Assembly (NCBI GenBank): GCA_041583135.1 | Contig: JBFHGJ010000014.1 | Location: 1 to 64,000 of the forward strand | Length of the DNA: 64,000 nucleotides | Direction of reading: 5' to 3' | DNA from: JABSOG01 sp041583135 | GTDB lineage: Bacteria; Pseudomonadota; Gammaproteobacteria; Enterobacterales; Alteromonadaceae | Shown: piece by piece, positions 1 through 9,466 of the stretch | Layout: every line of letters starts with the position of its first letter | Numbering within the stretch: the first letter of the stretch is position 1 | Made by a program: the position numbers and the translations under genes | The notes under the pieces: model-generated | What the model saw: the letters and a program-made list of their open reading frames with translations, nothing else | Told to the model about the DNA's origin: nothing | Databases searched by the model: none

Positions 1-675
1 ACTTAAGCCGGAAATTATGCGGTTGCGCTTGGGAAAGTGTTCAGCCCTTGGGCCTTGTTCGGGCCAGAACTCTGAAACCAAAGCGCCCGTTGCGGCAATT
101 TGTTCAGCCAAGGCTTTATGGCGTTTTGGGTAGATTTGCTCCAGACCACTGCCGAGTACGGCGATGGTCTTACCTGCGACACTTAAGGCTCCTTTGTGAC
201 TCTGTCCATCTATGCCAATCGCCAGACCACTGGTGACGGTGATGTCTAAATTGGCGAGCTTGGCTGCAAAATCAAAGGCGATTTGACCGCCACTGGCGCT
301 GTGTTCACGACTACCCACCATCGCGATTTGAGGACTAGACAGAAGTGCCGGCTCACCTTTTACAAACAATAATTTCGGCGCAGCGCCAATCGCTTTTAGG
401 GCTGTAGGATATTCTGGCTGTGGATAGCAGATGATATGGTTGCCGGGAATACTTGCCCACTGCTCAAGAGCTTCAATGCGACGAAAGTCAGGTCGAGTGA
501 GTGCTGCAATGGTTTGCGGCTTGAGTTTTAGTTGCGCCAGCTGTACTGCTGACATGTGACTTAATTCATCAAGACTGTAATGCTCAATCAGTTGATTGAT
601 GGTATTGATGCCCAAATGAGGGGCCAAATACAGAGCCAGCCACTGTCGTCTGGCATCCTTGCTTAACGTTGTCAT
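1..675 (-). CDS. dprA: DNA-processing protein DprA (3' part cut off by window edge)
   Basis: The first 225 codons of DprA/Smf, which loads RecA onto incoming single-stranded DNA during natural transformation. Reading leftward from an ATG at 675, preceded by AAAGGAAG, the protein starts MTTLSKDARRQWLALYLAPH and has a helical SAM-like N-terminal part (about 1-75). The Rossmann-like DNA_processg_A domain follows, with MVGSREHSASG at about 125 and TSGLAIGIDG at about 150. The frame is still open at base 1, after FPKRNRIISGLS. It is divergent from nothing and lies just downstream of the LysM gene on the same strand (68 bp gap), the usual dprA-LysM-def-fmt neighbourhood of gammaproteobacteria. The missing part should carry the rest of the Rossmann fold and the winged-helix C-terminus. 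Confidence 0.93.
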   Translation of the reverse strand, partial: MTTLSKDARRQWLALYLAPHLGINTINQLIEHYSLDELSHMSAVQLAQLKLKPQTIAALTRPDFRRIEALEQWASIPGNHIICYPQPEYPTALKAIGAAPKLLFVKGEPALLSSPQIAMVGSREHSASGGQIAFDFAAKLANLDITVTSGLAIGIDGQSHKGALSVAGKTIAVLGSGLEQIYPKRHKALAEQIAATGALVSEFWPEQGPRAEHFPKRNRIISGLS

Positions 676-743
676 AAAACTTCCTTTTGTGTGTTAGCCC
701 GTCGAGCCATTTGATGACGGGCATTGTATCGGCGATGTGCCGA

Positions 744-1865
744 TTAAATCTTTTCAGGGCTTTTGGTGGTATCTCCAATTCGAATAGGACGCTCAGCATT
801 GGTGATAAAGCCGTAACTGAGGTTTTCATACACTTTAAACACCATCAGCTGACCAATTTTTTCCTTAGGCATTTCTAACAGGCTGCCGGTACCATCTTCC
901 GATGGGCCTATCCAATCGCCGTTAATGCGGTCGAAACGAGAGCCGTCTTCGAGGTATCTTGGGTTTTCCGGGTCGTTGACTACCATTGGCGACTGATGGT
1001 AGATGTCCAGTACGTTGCCGACTTTGAGTTGGTGCTTATCGCCGCGATTGATCACCACCACGTCGTACTTAGAATATTCTCGATAGTCGCTCGGTGAGGC
1101 AATGATGGTGGCCCCCACTTCACTTTGTGGCAAGCTGATCTTGAAAAATGCCGGAAGGGTTTGGCCTTCGTTGACCGGCAGCACTTTATCGCCCGCCTTA
1201 ATTTCGTTGATGGCATCTTTGACTTTCAGCGCTGCCGGGTCGGCCGGCCCAGTGCCTGCTCGCATGACCGTGGCAATGCCGACCAAAACGGTTTCAAACC
1301 CTAGTGGCTCATCTTCGCCGATATCGGTGTAGGCTTGGCCTTTGCGGTAAATGGCGTAGGTTTGTTTTGGGTCTAAGGCTTGGTTGACATAGATGATTTG
1401 GCTGTCTATCCAATTTTTGCTATTGACGTTGGCCCCCATGACATAAGGCAATGAGTCTAAATACTCGGCGCTTAGGGATTGTTCATAGGTGATATAGGGG
1501 CGAATGGCTCTCAATGGCAGCGTTGGAATGGGCTGCTCTGTTTTGAGTTTAATGCGCTTGCGTGGACTGAGCTTTTTGACATTACGATTGATGCTCAGTT
1601 GCGGATTACCAGCGGCATCATAGGTGAGGTTGATGACATCACCTGGATAAATCAAATGGGGATTTTTGATCTGTGGATTAACCTTCCAGATCTTTGGCCA
1701 CAGCCAAGGTTTGGAGAGGTAAATACCAGAGAGATCCCATAAAGTGTCGCCTTTTTTGACAACATAACGCTCAGGCGCTCCGGGACGTAATTTGATCACA
1801 TCGGCGCTGGCAGAGAAGGCCATCGCGGCCATAATGGTTAAAAGGAGTATTTTCCTTAACTTCAT
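744..1865 (-). CDS. LysM-domain exported protein upstream of dprA
   Basis: A 373-residue exported protein. The frame is open further upstream to 1952, but the ATG at 1865 is preferred because it opens directly on a signal peptide (MKLRKILLLTIMAAMAFSAS, cleavage probably after ASA at residue 21). Residues about 34-79 form one LysM peptidoglycan-binding domain (YVVKKGDTLWDLSGIYL ... NPHLIYPGDVINL). The rest is a long C-terminal region without a motif I can name, usual for the LysM protein encoded between dprA and def in Shewanella-like genomes. It probably binds cell wall in the periplasm; no catalytic domain is visible. It is divergent from def; the 172 bp between the two starts must hold both promoters. 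Confidence 0.85.
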   Translation of the reverse strand: MKLRKILLLTIMAAMAFSASADVIKLRPGAPERYVVKKGDTLWDLSGIYLSKPWLWPKIWKVNPQIKNPHLIYPGDVINLTYDAAGNPQLSINRNVKKLSPRKRIKLKTEQPIPTLPLRAIRPYITYEQSLSAEYLDSLPYVMGANVNSKNWIDSQIIYVNQALDPKQTYAIYRKGQAYTDIGEDEPLGFETVLVGIATVMRAGTGPADPAALKVKDAINEIKAGDKVLPVNEGQTLPAFFKISLPQSEVGATIIASPSDYREYSKYDVVVINRGDKHQLKVGNVLDIYHQSPMVVNDPENPRYLEDGSRFDRINGDWIGPSEDGTGSLLEMPKEKIGQLMVFKVYENLSYGFITNAERPIRIGDTTKSPEKI

Positions 1866-2037
1866 ACCTGTTTCTCTTTCCTGCTCGGTAAACAACAATA
1901 AATATGCCGATTTATTGCGCTTAATCTTATGTTTTATTATGTATTTGCGCACATAACCCCTATCAATAAGGGCGTTATGCCGCTAAACTTAAAACATAGC
2001 ACACAAACCAAATCAACGCATACTATTTAGTGTCCCT

Positions 2038-2550
2038 ATGGCTGTTTTAACCGTATTAAGATTTCCCGATGAACGCCTGCGCACCGTTGCGCAGCCGATA
2101 ACTGAATTTGACAGTAAACTACAAACCATTATCGACGATATGTTCGAAACCATGGATGAAGAAAAAGGCGTCGGTCTTGCGGCCACGCAGGTAGATATTC
2201 ATCAGCGTTTGGTGGTCATCGACGTATCGGAAAACCGAGATCAGCCGTTGGTGTTGATAAACCCCGAGATCACCGATAAACAAGGTAGCAAGATCAGCGA
2301 AGAAGGTTGCCTGTCAGTGCCGGAATGCTATGCCAAAGTCGAGCGCGCAGAAACCATTACCTTTAAGGCTCTCGACAGAGAAGGCAAAGAATACTCCATG
2401 GATGCCGATGGCTTGTTGGCGGTATGTGTTCAACATGAGCTGGATCACTTAAACGGTAAGCTGTTTGTCGATTACCTCTCGCCACTAAAGCGAAACCGCA
2501 TTCGCAAAAAGCTGGAAAAAGAAGCCCGTAGCGCCAAAAAAGCCGGTTAA
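2038..2550 (+). CDS. def: Peptide deformylase
   Basis: Removes the formyl group from the N-terminal methionine of new proteins. The 170 residues are full length for the family, and the three class I motifs are intact: GVGLAATQ (44-51), EGCLS (89-93, metal ligand Cys91) and HELDH (133-137, metal ligands His133 and His137, catalytic Glu134). The lysine/arginine-rich tail (KRNRIRKKLEKE) is typical. It is the first gene of the rightward run def-fmt-rsmB-trkA. Pairing with fmt makes functional sense, since fmt adds the formyl group to initiator tRNA that Def later removes. Confidence 0.97.
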   Translation: MAVLTVLRFPDERLRTVAQPITEFDSKLQTIIDDMFETMDEEKGVGLAATQVDIHQRLVVIDVSENRDQPLVLINPEITDKQGSKISEEGCLSVPECYAKVERAETITFKALDREGKEYSMDADGLLAVCVQHELDHLNGKLFVDYLSPLKRNRIRKKLEKEARSAKKAG

Positions 2551-2641
2551 ATTCTTTGCGGGAGCCGCTAAGTCTGTCTCCCGATAACCTGAAGCATCGC
2601 GCCAAATCGCCAACCGTTAATCGTTCAAACAGGAGTCTTGT

Positions 2642-3607
2642 GTGAGTGCACCTTTGAATATCGTTTTTGCCGGAACCCCAGATTTTGCAGCCAGTCATCT
2701 GCAAAAGCTGATTGAATCGCATCACAATGTCGTGGCGGTCTATACCAAACCCGACAGCCCGGCAGGCCGTGGTAAAAAGCTTCAAGCAAGCCCGGTAAAG
2801 CAACTCGCCCAATCCCATGATATTCCTGTTTATCAGCCTAAATCTTTACGTAAAGAGCCTGCTCAAGCAGAGCTTGCAGCCCTCAACTGTGATTTGATGG
2901 TCGTGGTGGCCTATGGTTTGATTTTGCCTAAAGTCGTTTTGGATATGCCGAAGTACGGCTGTATCAATGTGCATGGTTCTATTTTGCCGCGCTGGCGTGG
3001 CGCTGCGCCGTTTCAGCGTGCCATATGGGCAGGTGACAAAGAGTCTGGCGTGACCATTATGCAAATGGATGTCGGTCTTGATACCGGTGATATTTTGCTG
3101 GTTGAAAAGTGCCCGATAGACGCCGATGAAACCAGCCAGTCGCTCTATGATAAAATTGCTCAAAGTGCGCCAGAAACCTTAATTAAGGCAGTTGATGAAA
3201 TTGCCGCAGGCAATGTGACCGCCATCAAGCAAAATGACGCCGAAGCCACCTACGCGGAAAAACTTTCTAAAGACGAAGCACTGATCGATTGGCAGCTCAG
3301 TGCTACTGAGCTTGAGCGCTGTGTTAGAGCCTTTAACCCTTGGCCGGTTAGTCATTTGGTGGTCAATGACAATGGCGCCGAGCGCAATGTCAAAGTGTGG
3401 CAGGCCAATGTTGCGCAGGGCACTACCGACAAAGCGCCGGGCACTGTACTTAGCGCCGATAAGCGCGGTATTGCGGTTGCTTGTGGTCAAGGCGAGATCT
3501 TAAATATCACCTCATTGCAGCCGCCGGGCAAAAAGCCGATGCAGGCTCATGAGTTTTTAAATGCCCGAGCGGGCTGGTTTGTTGTTGATCAGCAGGTTGG
3601 CCGTTAA
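2642..3607 (+). CDS. fmt: Methionyl-tRNA formyltransferase
   Basis: Formylates Met-tRNA(fMet) using 10-formyl-tetrahydrofolate. The 321 residues match the family length. The start is GTG, after AACAGGAGTC, which contains AGGAG at a good distance. The formyltransferase fold shows VFAGTPDFAA at the start, the catalytic Asn109-Val-His111 followed by SILPRWRG (113-120), and Asp147 in GLDTGD. The C-terminal OB-like domain that grips the acceptor stem follows from about residue 205 (FNPWPVSHL). Its TAA stop abuts the GTG start of rsmB without a single spacer base, so the two genes are surely cotranscribed and probably translationally coupled. Confidence 0.97.
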   Translation: MSAPLNIVFAGTPDFAASHLQKLIESHHNVVAVYTKPDSPAGRGKKLQASPVKQLAQSHDIPVYQPKSLRKEPAQAELAALNCDLMVVVAYGLILPKVVLDMPKYGCINVHGSILPRWRGAAPFQRAIWAGDKESGVTIMQMDVGLDTGDILLVEKCPIDADETSQSLYDKIAQSAPETLIKAVDEIAAGNVTAIKQNDAEATYAEKLSKDEALIDWQLSATELERCVRAFNPWPVSHLVVNDNGAERNVKVWQANVAQGTTDKAPGTVLSADKRGIAVACGQGEILNITSLQPPGKKPMQAHEFLNARAGWFVVDQQVGR

Positions 3608-4921
3608 GTGAGTAGCGCAAAAAGCCTCAATCTGCGTGCCCGATGCGCCGAGTGTCTCTATCAAGTCGTCGATAGAGGACGTTCGTTGTCTGATGCCTTA
3701 CCCCAAGTTCAACAAGGTATCGACAACGCCAAAGATAAAGCCTTGATGGCGCAGATCTGCTACGGCGTGCTGCGTATGTTGCCGACACTGGACTTTTGCT
3801 GCTCTAAATTGCTCGACAAGCCGCTTAAAGGTAAAAAGCGTGTTTTTCAGTTCTTACTCTATGTTGGGCTTTATCAGCTCATTGCCATGCGCATACCGGC
3901 CCACGCGGCATTAAGCGAAACTGTAGAAGGGGCGCAAAGTCTCAAAGCCGGTGGGCTTAAAGGCATGATCAATGCCGTCTTGCGCAATTTTCAGCGCAAC
4001 CAAGCGCAATTGCTGGCCGATGCAGAGCAAGTTGAGACCTGCCGTTACAATCACCCAAGCTGGTTTATTAAAAAGCTCAAAAGTCATTATCCTGAGAGCT
4101 GGCAAGACATATTAATGGCCAATCAGCAGCAAGCGCCAATGTGGCTTAGAGTGAATGCCAAGCAATTCAACAAAGGGCAGTATCTTGACCATCTTGCCCA
4201 AGCGGATATCGCCGCAGTTGGTTATGACGCTTTAGATATGGGCATTCGTTTAGAAAAACCGACAGATGTGACCAAGCTGCCCGGCTTTGCCGAGGGGAGC
4301 TGCTCGGTGCAAGATGGCGCAGCGCAATTTGCCGCACAACTGATGCAGGTTAAAGCCGGTGAGCGAGTATTGGACGCCTGTGCGGCACCAGGCGGTAAAA
4401 CCTGTCATATGCTTGAGCTGGCCCCCGATATTGATATGACAGCCATTGACTGCGATCCTAAGCGGCTAAATAGCGTCAGCGAAAACCTTACAAGGCTGAA
4501 ATTAGCGGCTAAACTGATAGCGGCAGATGCCTCGGACATTGATAGCTGGTATGACGGCAAGCCGTTTGACCGCATTTTGCTTGATGCGCCGTGTTCGGCC
4601 ACTGGCGTGATCCGCAGGCATCCCGATATTAAATGGTTGCGTCGTGGTGCCGACATTGAGGCTTTGGCTGAGCTGCAATGGCAGATCCTTTGTGGAATGT
4701 GGCAGTTGCTTAAGCCCGGTGGTACTTTGGTGTACGCAACTTGCAGTGTGTTGCCGGAAGAAAACAAACAACAGATGATACGCTTTTTAAATGAAACCCA
4801 AGATGCAAAGCTTGACAGTATCGGTCCGCAAGATACCGAGCAATCACCCGGCTGGCAGTTGTTGCCTGGTGAAAATGACTGTGATGGCTTTTATTATTGC
4901 CGCTTGGTGAAAGAGGGCTAG
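3608..4921 (+). CDS. rsmB: 16S rRNA (cytosine-967-C5) methyltransferase RsmB
   Basis: Methylates C967 of 16S rRNA. The 437-residue protein has an N-terminal NusB-like RNA-binding domain (about 1-140) and a C-terminal Rossmann methyltransferase. The SAM motif LDACAAPGGKT is at about 255-265. Both cysteines of the NOL1/NOP2/Sun mechanism are present: DAPCSATG at about 327-334 and YATCSVLPEE at about 375. Translation starts on GTG immediately after the fmt stop; trkA begins three bases after its own stop. The context (def-fmt-rsmB-trkA) is the standard gammaproteobacterial one. Confidence 0.96.
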   Translation: MSSAKSLNLRARCAECLYQVVDRGRSLSDALPQVQQGIDNAKDKALMAQICYGVLRMLPTLDFCCSKLLDKPLKGKKRVFQFLLYVGLYQLIAMRIPAHAALSETVEGAQSLKAGGLKGMINAVLRNFQRNQAQLLADAEQVETCRYNHPSWFIKKLKSHYPESWQDILMANQQQAPMWLRVNAKQFNKGQYLDHLAQADIAAVGYDALDMGIRLEKPTDVTKLPGFAEGSCSVQDGAAQFAAQLMQVKAGERVLDACAAPGGKTCHMLELAPDIDMTAIDCDPKRLNSVSENLTRLKLAAKLIAADASDIDSWYDGKPFDRILLDAPCSATGVIRRHPDIKWLRRGADIEALAELQWQILCGMWQLLKPGGTLVYATCSVLPEENKQQMIRFLNETQDAKLDSIGPQDTEQSPGWQLLPGENDCDGFYYCRLVKEG

Positions 4922-4924
4922 GCT

Positions 4925-6301
4925 GTGAAAATTATCATTCTCGGTGCCGGACAGGTCGGTGCGACATTGGCTGAAAATCTGGTTGGTGAACAAAACGAGA
5001 TCACCTTGGTGGATATGGACAGTGACCGTATCAGTGAATTGCAGGATAAATACGATTTACAGGTGATCAATGGTCATGCGGCACATCCCGATACGCTGCT
5101 AAAAGCCGGCGCGGAAGACGCCGATATGTTGATCGCCGTGACCAGCTCCGATGAAGTCAATATTGTTGCCTGTCAGGTTAGTTACAGTCTATACAACACC
5201 CCGGTTAAAATTGCCCGTATCCGCTCGGCAGAATACTTGCGTTATAAAGATAAGCTGTTCCATCACCACGATATGCCGGTTGACCATTTTATTGCCCCAG
5301 AGCAGTTGGTGACACGATATATTCGCCGTTTGATCAACTACCCAGGCGCTTTACAGGTGCTTGAATTTGCCCAAGGCAAAGTCTCTCTTGTGGCGGTTAA
5401 AGCCTATTACGGCGGCTTATTGGTCGGTCATGCCTTATCGACCCTTAAAGAACATATTCCAAACATTGAAACTCGTGTGGCGGCCATTTATCGCCAAGGG
5501 CGTCCAATTAAGCCTTTGGGCACCACCGTCATTGAGGCCGACGATGAAGTTTTCTTTGTGGCGGCGACCAAGCACATTCGTGCGGTAATGAGTGAGCTGC
5601 AAAAACTGGAGCATTCTTATCGTAAATTTATGATAGCTGGTGGCGGTAATATCGGTGCTGGGCTTGCCCGTTCACTGGACCGCTCACACAGCTTAAAACT
5701 GATTGAGCGCAACCAGCAACGCGCCGAGTATCTTTCTGAAACCCTAGACAATGCGGTGGTCTTTTGTGGTGATGCCTCAGATCATGAACTGCTTTCCGAA
5801 GAACATATCGATCAGGTTGATGTGTTTATTGCGGTGACCAATGATGATGAGGCCAACATTATGTCGGCAATGTTGGCCAAACGCATGGGCGCAAAGAAAA
5901 CTATGGTGTTGATCCAGCGTAGTGCTTATGTCGATTTGGTGACCGGCGGTGAGATTGATATTGCCATTTCGCCGCAACAGGCAACCATTTCAGCCTTGCT
6001 CACTCATGTTCGTCGTGGTGATATCGTCAATGTATATTCATTGCGTAAAGGCGCTGCCGAGGCGATAGAAGCGGTAGCTCATGGCGACCAATCGACCTCT
6101 AAGGTGGTTGGCCGTGCCATTCGTGACATTAAGTTGCCGCCTGGTACGACCATTGGTGCGATAGTACGCCAAGATGAAGCCATTATTGCCCATGACAGCA
6201 CCATTATCGAATCGAATGACCATGTGATCTTGTTTCTTATCAACAAGAAATACATCACAGAGGTTGAACGCCTGTTTCAGGTGAGCGCTATCTTTATTTA
6301 A
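4925..6301 (+). CDS. trkA: Trk potassium uptake regulatory subunit TrkA
   Basis: Cytoplasmic gating subunit of the Trk K+ uptake system. The 458 residues hold two tandem RCK units, each an NAD(H)-binding Rossmann domain followed by a TrkA-C domain: the first begins MKIIILGAGQVGATLAENL, the second near residue 237 with IAGGGNIGAGLARSL. Translation starts on GTG three bases after rsmB. The channel subunit TrkH is encoded 1.5 kb downstream on the opposite strand (7853-9304), separated by two exported unknown proteins, so TrkA and TrkH are near neighbours but not one operon. Confidence 0.96.
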   Translation: MKIIILGAGQVGATLAENLVGEQNEITLVDMDSDRISELQDKYDLQVINGHAAHPDTLLKAGAEDADMLIAVTSSDEVNIVACQVSYSLYNTPVKIARIRSAEYLRYKDKLFHHHDMPVDHFIAPEQLVTRYIRRLINYPGALQVLEFAQGKVSLVAVKAYYGGLLVGHALSTLKEHIPNIETRVAAIYRQGRPIKPLGTTVIEADDEVFFVAATKHIRAVMSELQKLEHSYRKFMIAGGGNIGAGLARSLDRSHSLKLIERNQQRAEYLSETLDNAVVFCGDASDHELLSEEHIDQVDVFIAVTNDDEANIMSAMLAKRMGAKKTMVLIQRSAYVDLVTGGEIDIAISPQQATISALLTHVRRGDIVNVYSLRKGAAEAIEAVAHGDQSTSKVVGRAIRDIKLPPGTTIGAIVRQDEAIIAHDSTIIESNDHVILFLINKKYITEVERLFQVSAIFI

Positions 6302-6381
6302 ATTAAAGACGCTCGGCACCTCTGCACTGCAAGGCAGGTCTTTCTGTCTTGCCTATCACACTGAATCTCATGCAAAGTCGC

Positions 6382-7050
6382 TTATCTCAATTGAGCCGTT
6401 AGTGCGTAGACATCCTCATCGGTCATAATACGACTGCCATCGATAACTTGTTCAATTAATTGAGTTAATACGGGATTGTCTTCAGGCTTCGGTGGGTTGC
6501 TTTGTAGCTTGCGAAGTTTGGTTAAAGCTTCAAGAGCACCAAGATCTGGCATCAATTTCATTTCTGACCAAGCGAATAACTCTTCACGATACTTAACCCA
6601 TACCCAAACTACGGCCTTTGGTGTTGCTGCACTTTTACCTGTTAGTGTGCTTTGGTGTGATAGGATGCTTAAAAATAGATGAACAAAGCTTAGTTTTTGT
6701 TCGATGTTTGGCAGACTTTCATAGGCTTTTTTGTAATTGATATACATGTTTGAATAGGTGTTCTTAGTATATCGAGTTGGAAAACCGCCTTCTGGTTTGG
6801 GGGTTGTCAGACTATCTAATGCCATACAGAAATGCTTGGAAAGATACAATGGCTCATCTTTCATATTGGTTGATCTTTGTCTGACGTCTAAAGGGGCGTC
6901 TTTGAGTAAAGGTATATTTGGGCAGTCTAATAATTCATCCGTCGCTTTATTGATTTGTGCAAATGAAGAATTGCTTAAGGTCATTGAGAATAGACCAATC
7001 AAAATTAGCGTATATATTTTTTCTTGTTTTTGGCTAATGATAAATTTCAC
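6382..7050 (-). CDS. Exported protein of unknown function, partner of the frameshifted upstream gene
   Basis: A 222-residue protein that I do not recognise. It starts on GTG at 7050, with AGGA seven bases upstream, and opens with a clear Sec signal peptide (hydrophobic LILIGLFSMTLSNSSFA, cleavage before QINKA). The mature part looks helical and charged, with two cysteines (in LLDCPN and HFCMA) and no known motif. Its first 17 bases overlap the end of the upstream gene, which is also exported, so the two are cotranscribed. It sits between convergent trkA and trkH, in a slot that is usually empty in related genomes (inference). Confidence 0.6.
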   Translation of the reverse strand: MKFIISQKQEKIYTLILIGLFSMTLSNSSFAQINKATDELLDCPNIPLLKDAPLDVRQRSTNMKDEPLYLSKHFCMALDSLTTPKPEGGFPTRYTKNTYSNMYINYKKAYESLPNIEQKLSFVHLFLSILSHQSTLTGKSAATPKAVVWVWVKYREELFAWSEMKLMPDLGALEALTKLRKLQSNPPKPEDNPVLTQLIEQVIDGSRIMTDEDVYALTAQLR

Positions 7051-7739
7051 AATAAAGTCCTGTAACTATTTTGCCATCATTAAATAGAACTTCTACGCAG
7101 GTTTCTCCGTAGCCGTCCTTCGTTATGTTATCAACTTCATAGGCCCAGCAGTCATTGTGCACTGAACACTGTAACTGTTCCGCTTCTAGTCCGTCAGCTA
7201 GGGAATTATAAATACCATAGGTTGCGTAACCTATCCAATTGTAGCCACCGCTATAACCACTACCACCGGTTTCAATAATCTGATCGATGAAATAAGTCAT
7301 ACACTCCATGCAGTAATTGTTGTTGCCGTCAGGTAAAAGCGTATTACTTTGAGTCTCTTGGTTGTTATATTGTGGCTTCCCTTGGCCTTTTATGACCCAC
7401 TTAACCAGTGATTTTAGCCCATCAAATTGGCTATCAATATCGCTATCGTCAGCCATCAATGCCAGTGCCTCAAGACCTTGAGTCAAAACCAGTGTTTCAT
7501 CTAGACCAAATGTCAATTTAAGGGGTAAATAGGTAAAACCGCTGAGTCTGTGGGGTGAGTTCTCCAATTCGGTCAAGTTGAGAAAGCTCGGCAAAACGAA
7601 TTTCAATATGACTACATTGGTCATCTTGCTTAAATGACTGATAGCTCTGTGTATTGGCGGATGATTCAGTGGTGAGTATGAAAGCACTTACTGCCGTGCA
7701 AAGCCTCAAAAGGCGCTTGATTGTTGTTGGTTTGTACAT
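7034..7739 (-). pseudogene. Exported Cys-containing protein broken by a +1 frameshift
   Basis: Two reading frames make one plausible protein. From ATG 7739 the first frame encodes a signal peptide (RLLRLCTAVSAFILTTESSA) and continues to LTPQTQRFYLFTP, then stops at 7518-7520. The next frame covers the same spot as LSGFTYLPLKLTFGLDE and runs on for about 160 residues to 7034. Removing one base, for example from the four-A run at 7535-7538 (plus strand), joins them. The C-terminal half has paired cysteines (YCMECM, LQCSVHNDCW, LYCEIYH) suited to the periplasm. It overlaps the next gene by 17 bp. It could be a true pseudogene, a sequencing error in a homopolymer, or a programmed +1 shift. I do not recognise the family. 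Confidence 0.6.
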
Positions 7740-7852
7740 AGATCTTATTACTATTGTTTTTATATTAGGGGTTTCAATGGTATTAAGATCGGTTCTAAAG
7801 CGCAATTAGCTTTTTAGAACCGTTTGTAATGACAAGTTCCGTTTATATACTC

Positions 7853-9304
7853 TTAGGACTTCCAGAATGTTGGAGTAAAGAGTACCAGCAAGGTAAAGAT
7901 CTCCAAACGGCCAAAGACCATGGCGCTGACGCATATCCACTTGGCGGCGTCGGAAATATCGCCGTAGTGGGCGGCGACTTGACCTAGGCCAGGGCCTAAG
8001 TTGTTAAGACAAGCGGCGGTGGCTGAGAACGCGCTGATATCATCCATACCAGATATCAACAACATCATCATGATCACCACAAACACAAGCGTGTAGGCGG
8101 AAAAGAAGCCCCATATTGCTTCTACAATGCGATCAGGCAAGGCTTTTTTACCCAGTTTGATGGTATAGACAGCTCTGGGGTGAACCAAGCGATTGAGTTC
8201 ACGGATGCCTTGCAAAAACAGCAGGTATATTCGCACCACTTTCATTCCGCCGCCAGTCGAACCGGCGCAGCCACCGATAAAGCTGGAAAAGATCAGCAAA
8301 ATCGGCAAAAACAATGGCCAAGCTGAAAAGTTGTCGGTGGCAAAGCCTGCGGTGGTGCTTAAGGATATGGCATGAAATGCCGCTTGATTGAGGGCATCAT
8401 CGCCGTTGGCGTAATACTCGGTATTGACCAAAACCACAAAGCAGATCAAAGTCAGTACAACTTGTATACCCAAAAAGACCTTGAATTCAGGATCACGCAG
8501 ATAACTGCGAATATTACGACTGCGAACGGCGGCATAGTGCAAGGAGAAGTTAATCCCCGAGATCACCAAAAACACCATACAAACAACGTTGATCAGTGAG
8601 TTGTCGAAGTAGCCGATGCTGGCATCGTAATTTGAAAAGCCACCAATGGCAACGGTTGAGAATGAGTGCAGCAGGGCGTCGAATATTTCCATACCCGCCG
8701 CCCAATAGGCCAAAGCGCAGGTAATGGTGAGGGTCACGTAGATGTACCAAAGGTGTTTCGCGGTATCGGCTATCCTTGGGGTCATTTTACTCTCTTTAAC
8801 CGGACCTGGAGTTTCGGCACGATATAGCTGCATCCCACCGACGCCTAACATCGGCAAGATGGCGACAGCCAATACGATTATCCCCATGCCACCGAGCCAT
8901 TGCAGTTGTTGACGGTAATATTGTACTGCTTTGGGCAGGTGATCTAGCCCAGTCATCACTGTGGCCCCTGTGGTTGTTAGGCCGGAGAAGGACTCAAAGA
9001 CAGAATCGGCCAGTGACATATCGGGCTGGTCCATCAAGAGAAAAGGTATCGCCCCAACACTTCCCAGTACCACCCAAAAGGCGACCACAATAATAAAACC
9101 TTCTCGGGCTTTAAGCTCACTCTTGTGGCTGCGAAAGGTATACCAAAAAAAAGCCCCGATGGCCAAGGTGAGAAAGAATGCTGCAACAAAAGCTTTACCG
9201 CCGCCATCTTTGTAGATAAACGACACAATTGCAGGCGGGATCATCGACACGCTAAACAGCGCGACCAACATGCCCAATATTCTGACAATCGACTTATATT
9301 GCAT
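7853..9304 (-). CDS. trkH: Trk potassium uptake channel subunit TrkH
   Basis: Inner-membrane K+ translocating subunit working with TrkA. The 483 residues equal the usual length. Four pore-loop signatures can be seen in order: GLTTTGATVMTGL (about 110), TVAIGGFSNYD (about 217), SLSTTAGFATDN (about 313) and ATAACLNNLGPGLG (about 433). The conserved GSTGGGMKVVR loop precedes the third membrane-pore-membrane boundary. About ten hydrophobic segments are spread over the length. It is divergent from ttcA with a 162 bp gap. Confidence 0.95.
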   Translation of the reverse strand: MQYKSIVRILGMLVALFSVSMIPPAIVSFIYKDGGGKAFVAAFFLTLAIGAFFWYTFRSHKSELKAREGFIIVVAFWVVLGSVGAIPFLLMDQPDMSLADSVFESFSGLTTTGATVMTGLDHLPKAVQYYRQQLQWLGGMGIIVLAVAILPMLGVGGMQLYRAETPGPVKESKMTPRIADTAKHLWYIYVTLTITCALAYWAAGMEIFDALLHSFSTVAIGGFSNYDASIGYFDNSLINVVCMVFLVISGINFSLHYAAVRSRNIRSYLRDPEFKVFLGIQVVLTLICFVVLVNTEYYANGDDALNQAAFHAISLSTTAGFATDNFSAWPLFLPILLIFSSFIGGCAGSTGGGMKVVRIYLLFLQGIRELNRLVHPRAVYTIKLGKKALPDRIVEAIWGFFSAYTLVFVVIMMMLLISGMDDISAFSATAACLNNLGPGLGQVAAHYGDISDAAKWICVSAMVFGRLEIFTLLVLFTPTFWKS

Positions 9305-9466
9305 AAAGGAGAGACAGGTGCTTTGTTATATTCTCAACAGGACTCATAGACTACCGAAAAGGCGCTGAAAAAGCAGCTATTTTTTACCTTATCTTGGGGA
9401 TTAATTGCAGCAACAATGCTATAGTTGAGCGACTTTTAAGCCCCTTAACCAAGCAATATCAGATTT

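Noticed and set aside
584..829. 81-codon minus-strand frame
   Set aside because: Out of frame with the clear dprA start at 675 and overlapping the end of the LysM gene.
7518..7805. Separate 95-codon gene at the head of the frameshifted locus
   Set aside because: Its signal peptide lacks a mature domain until joined to the next frame; better read as the front of one broken gene.
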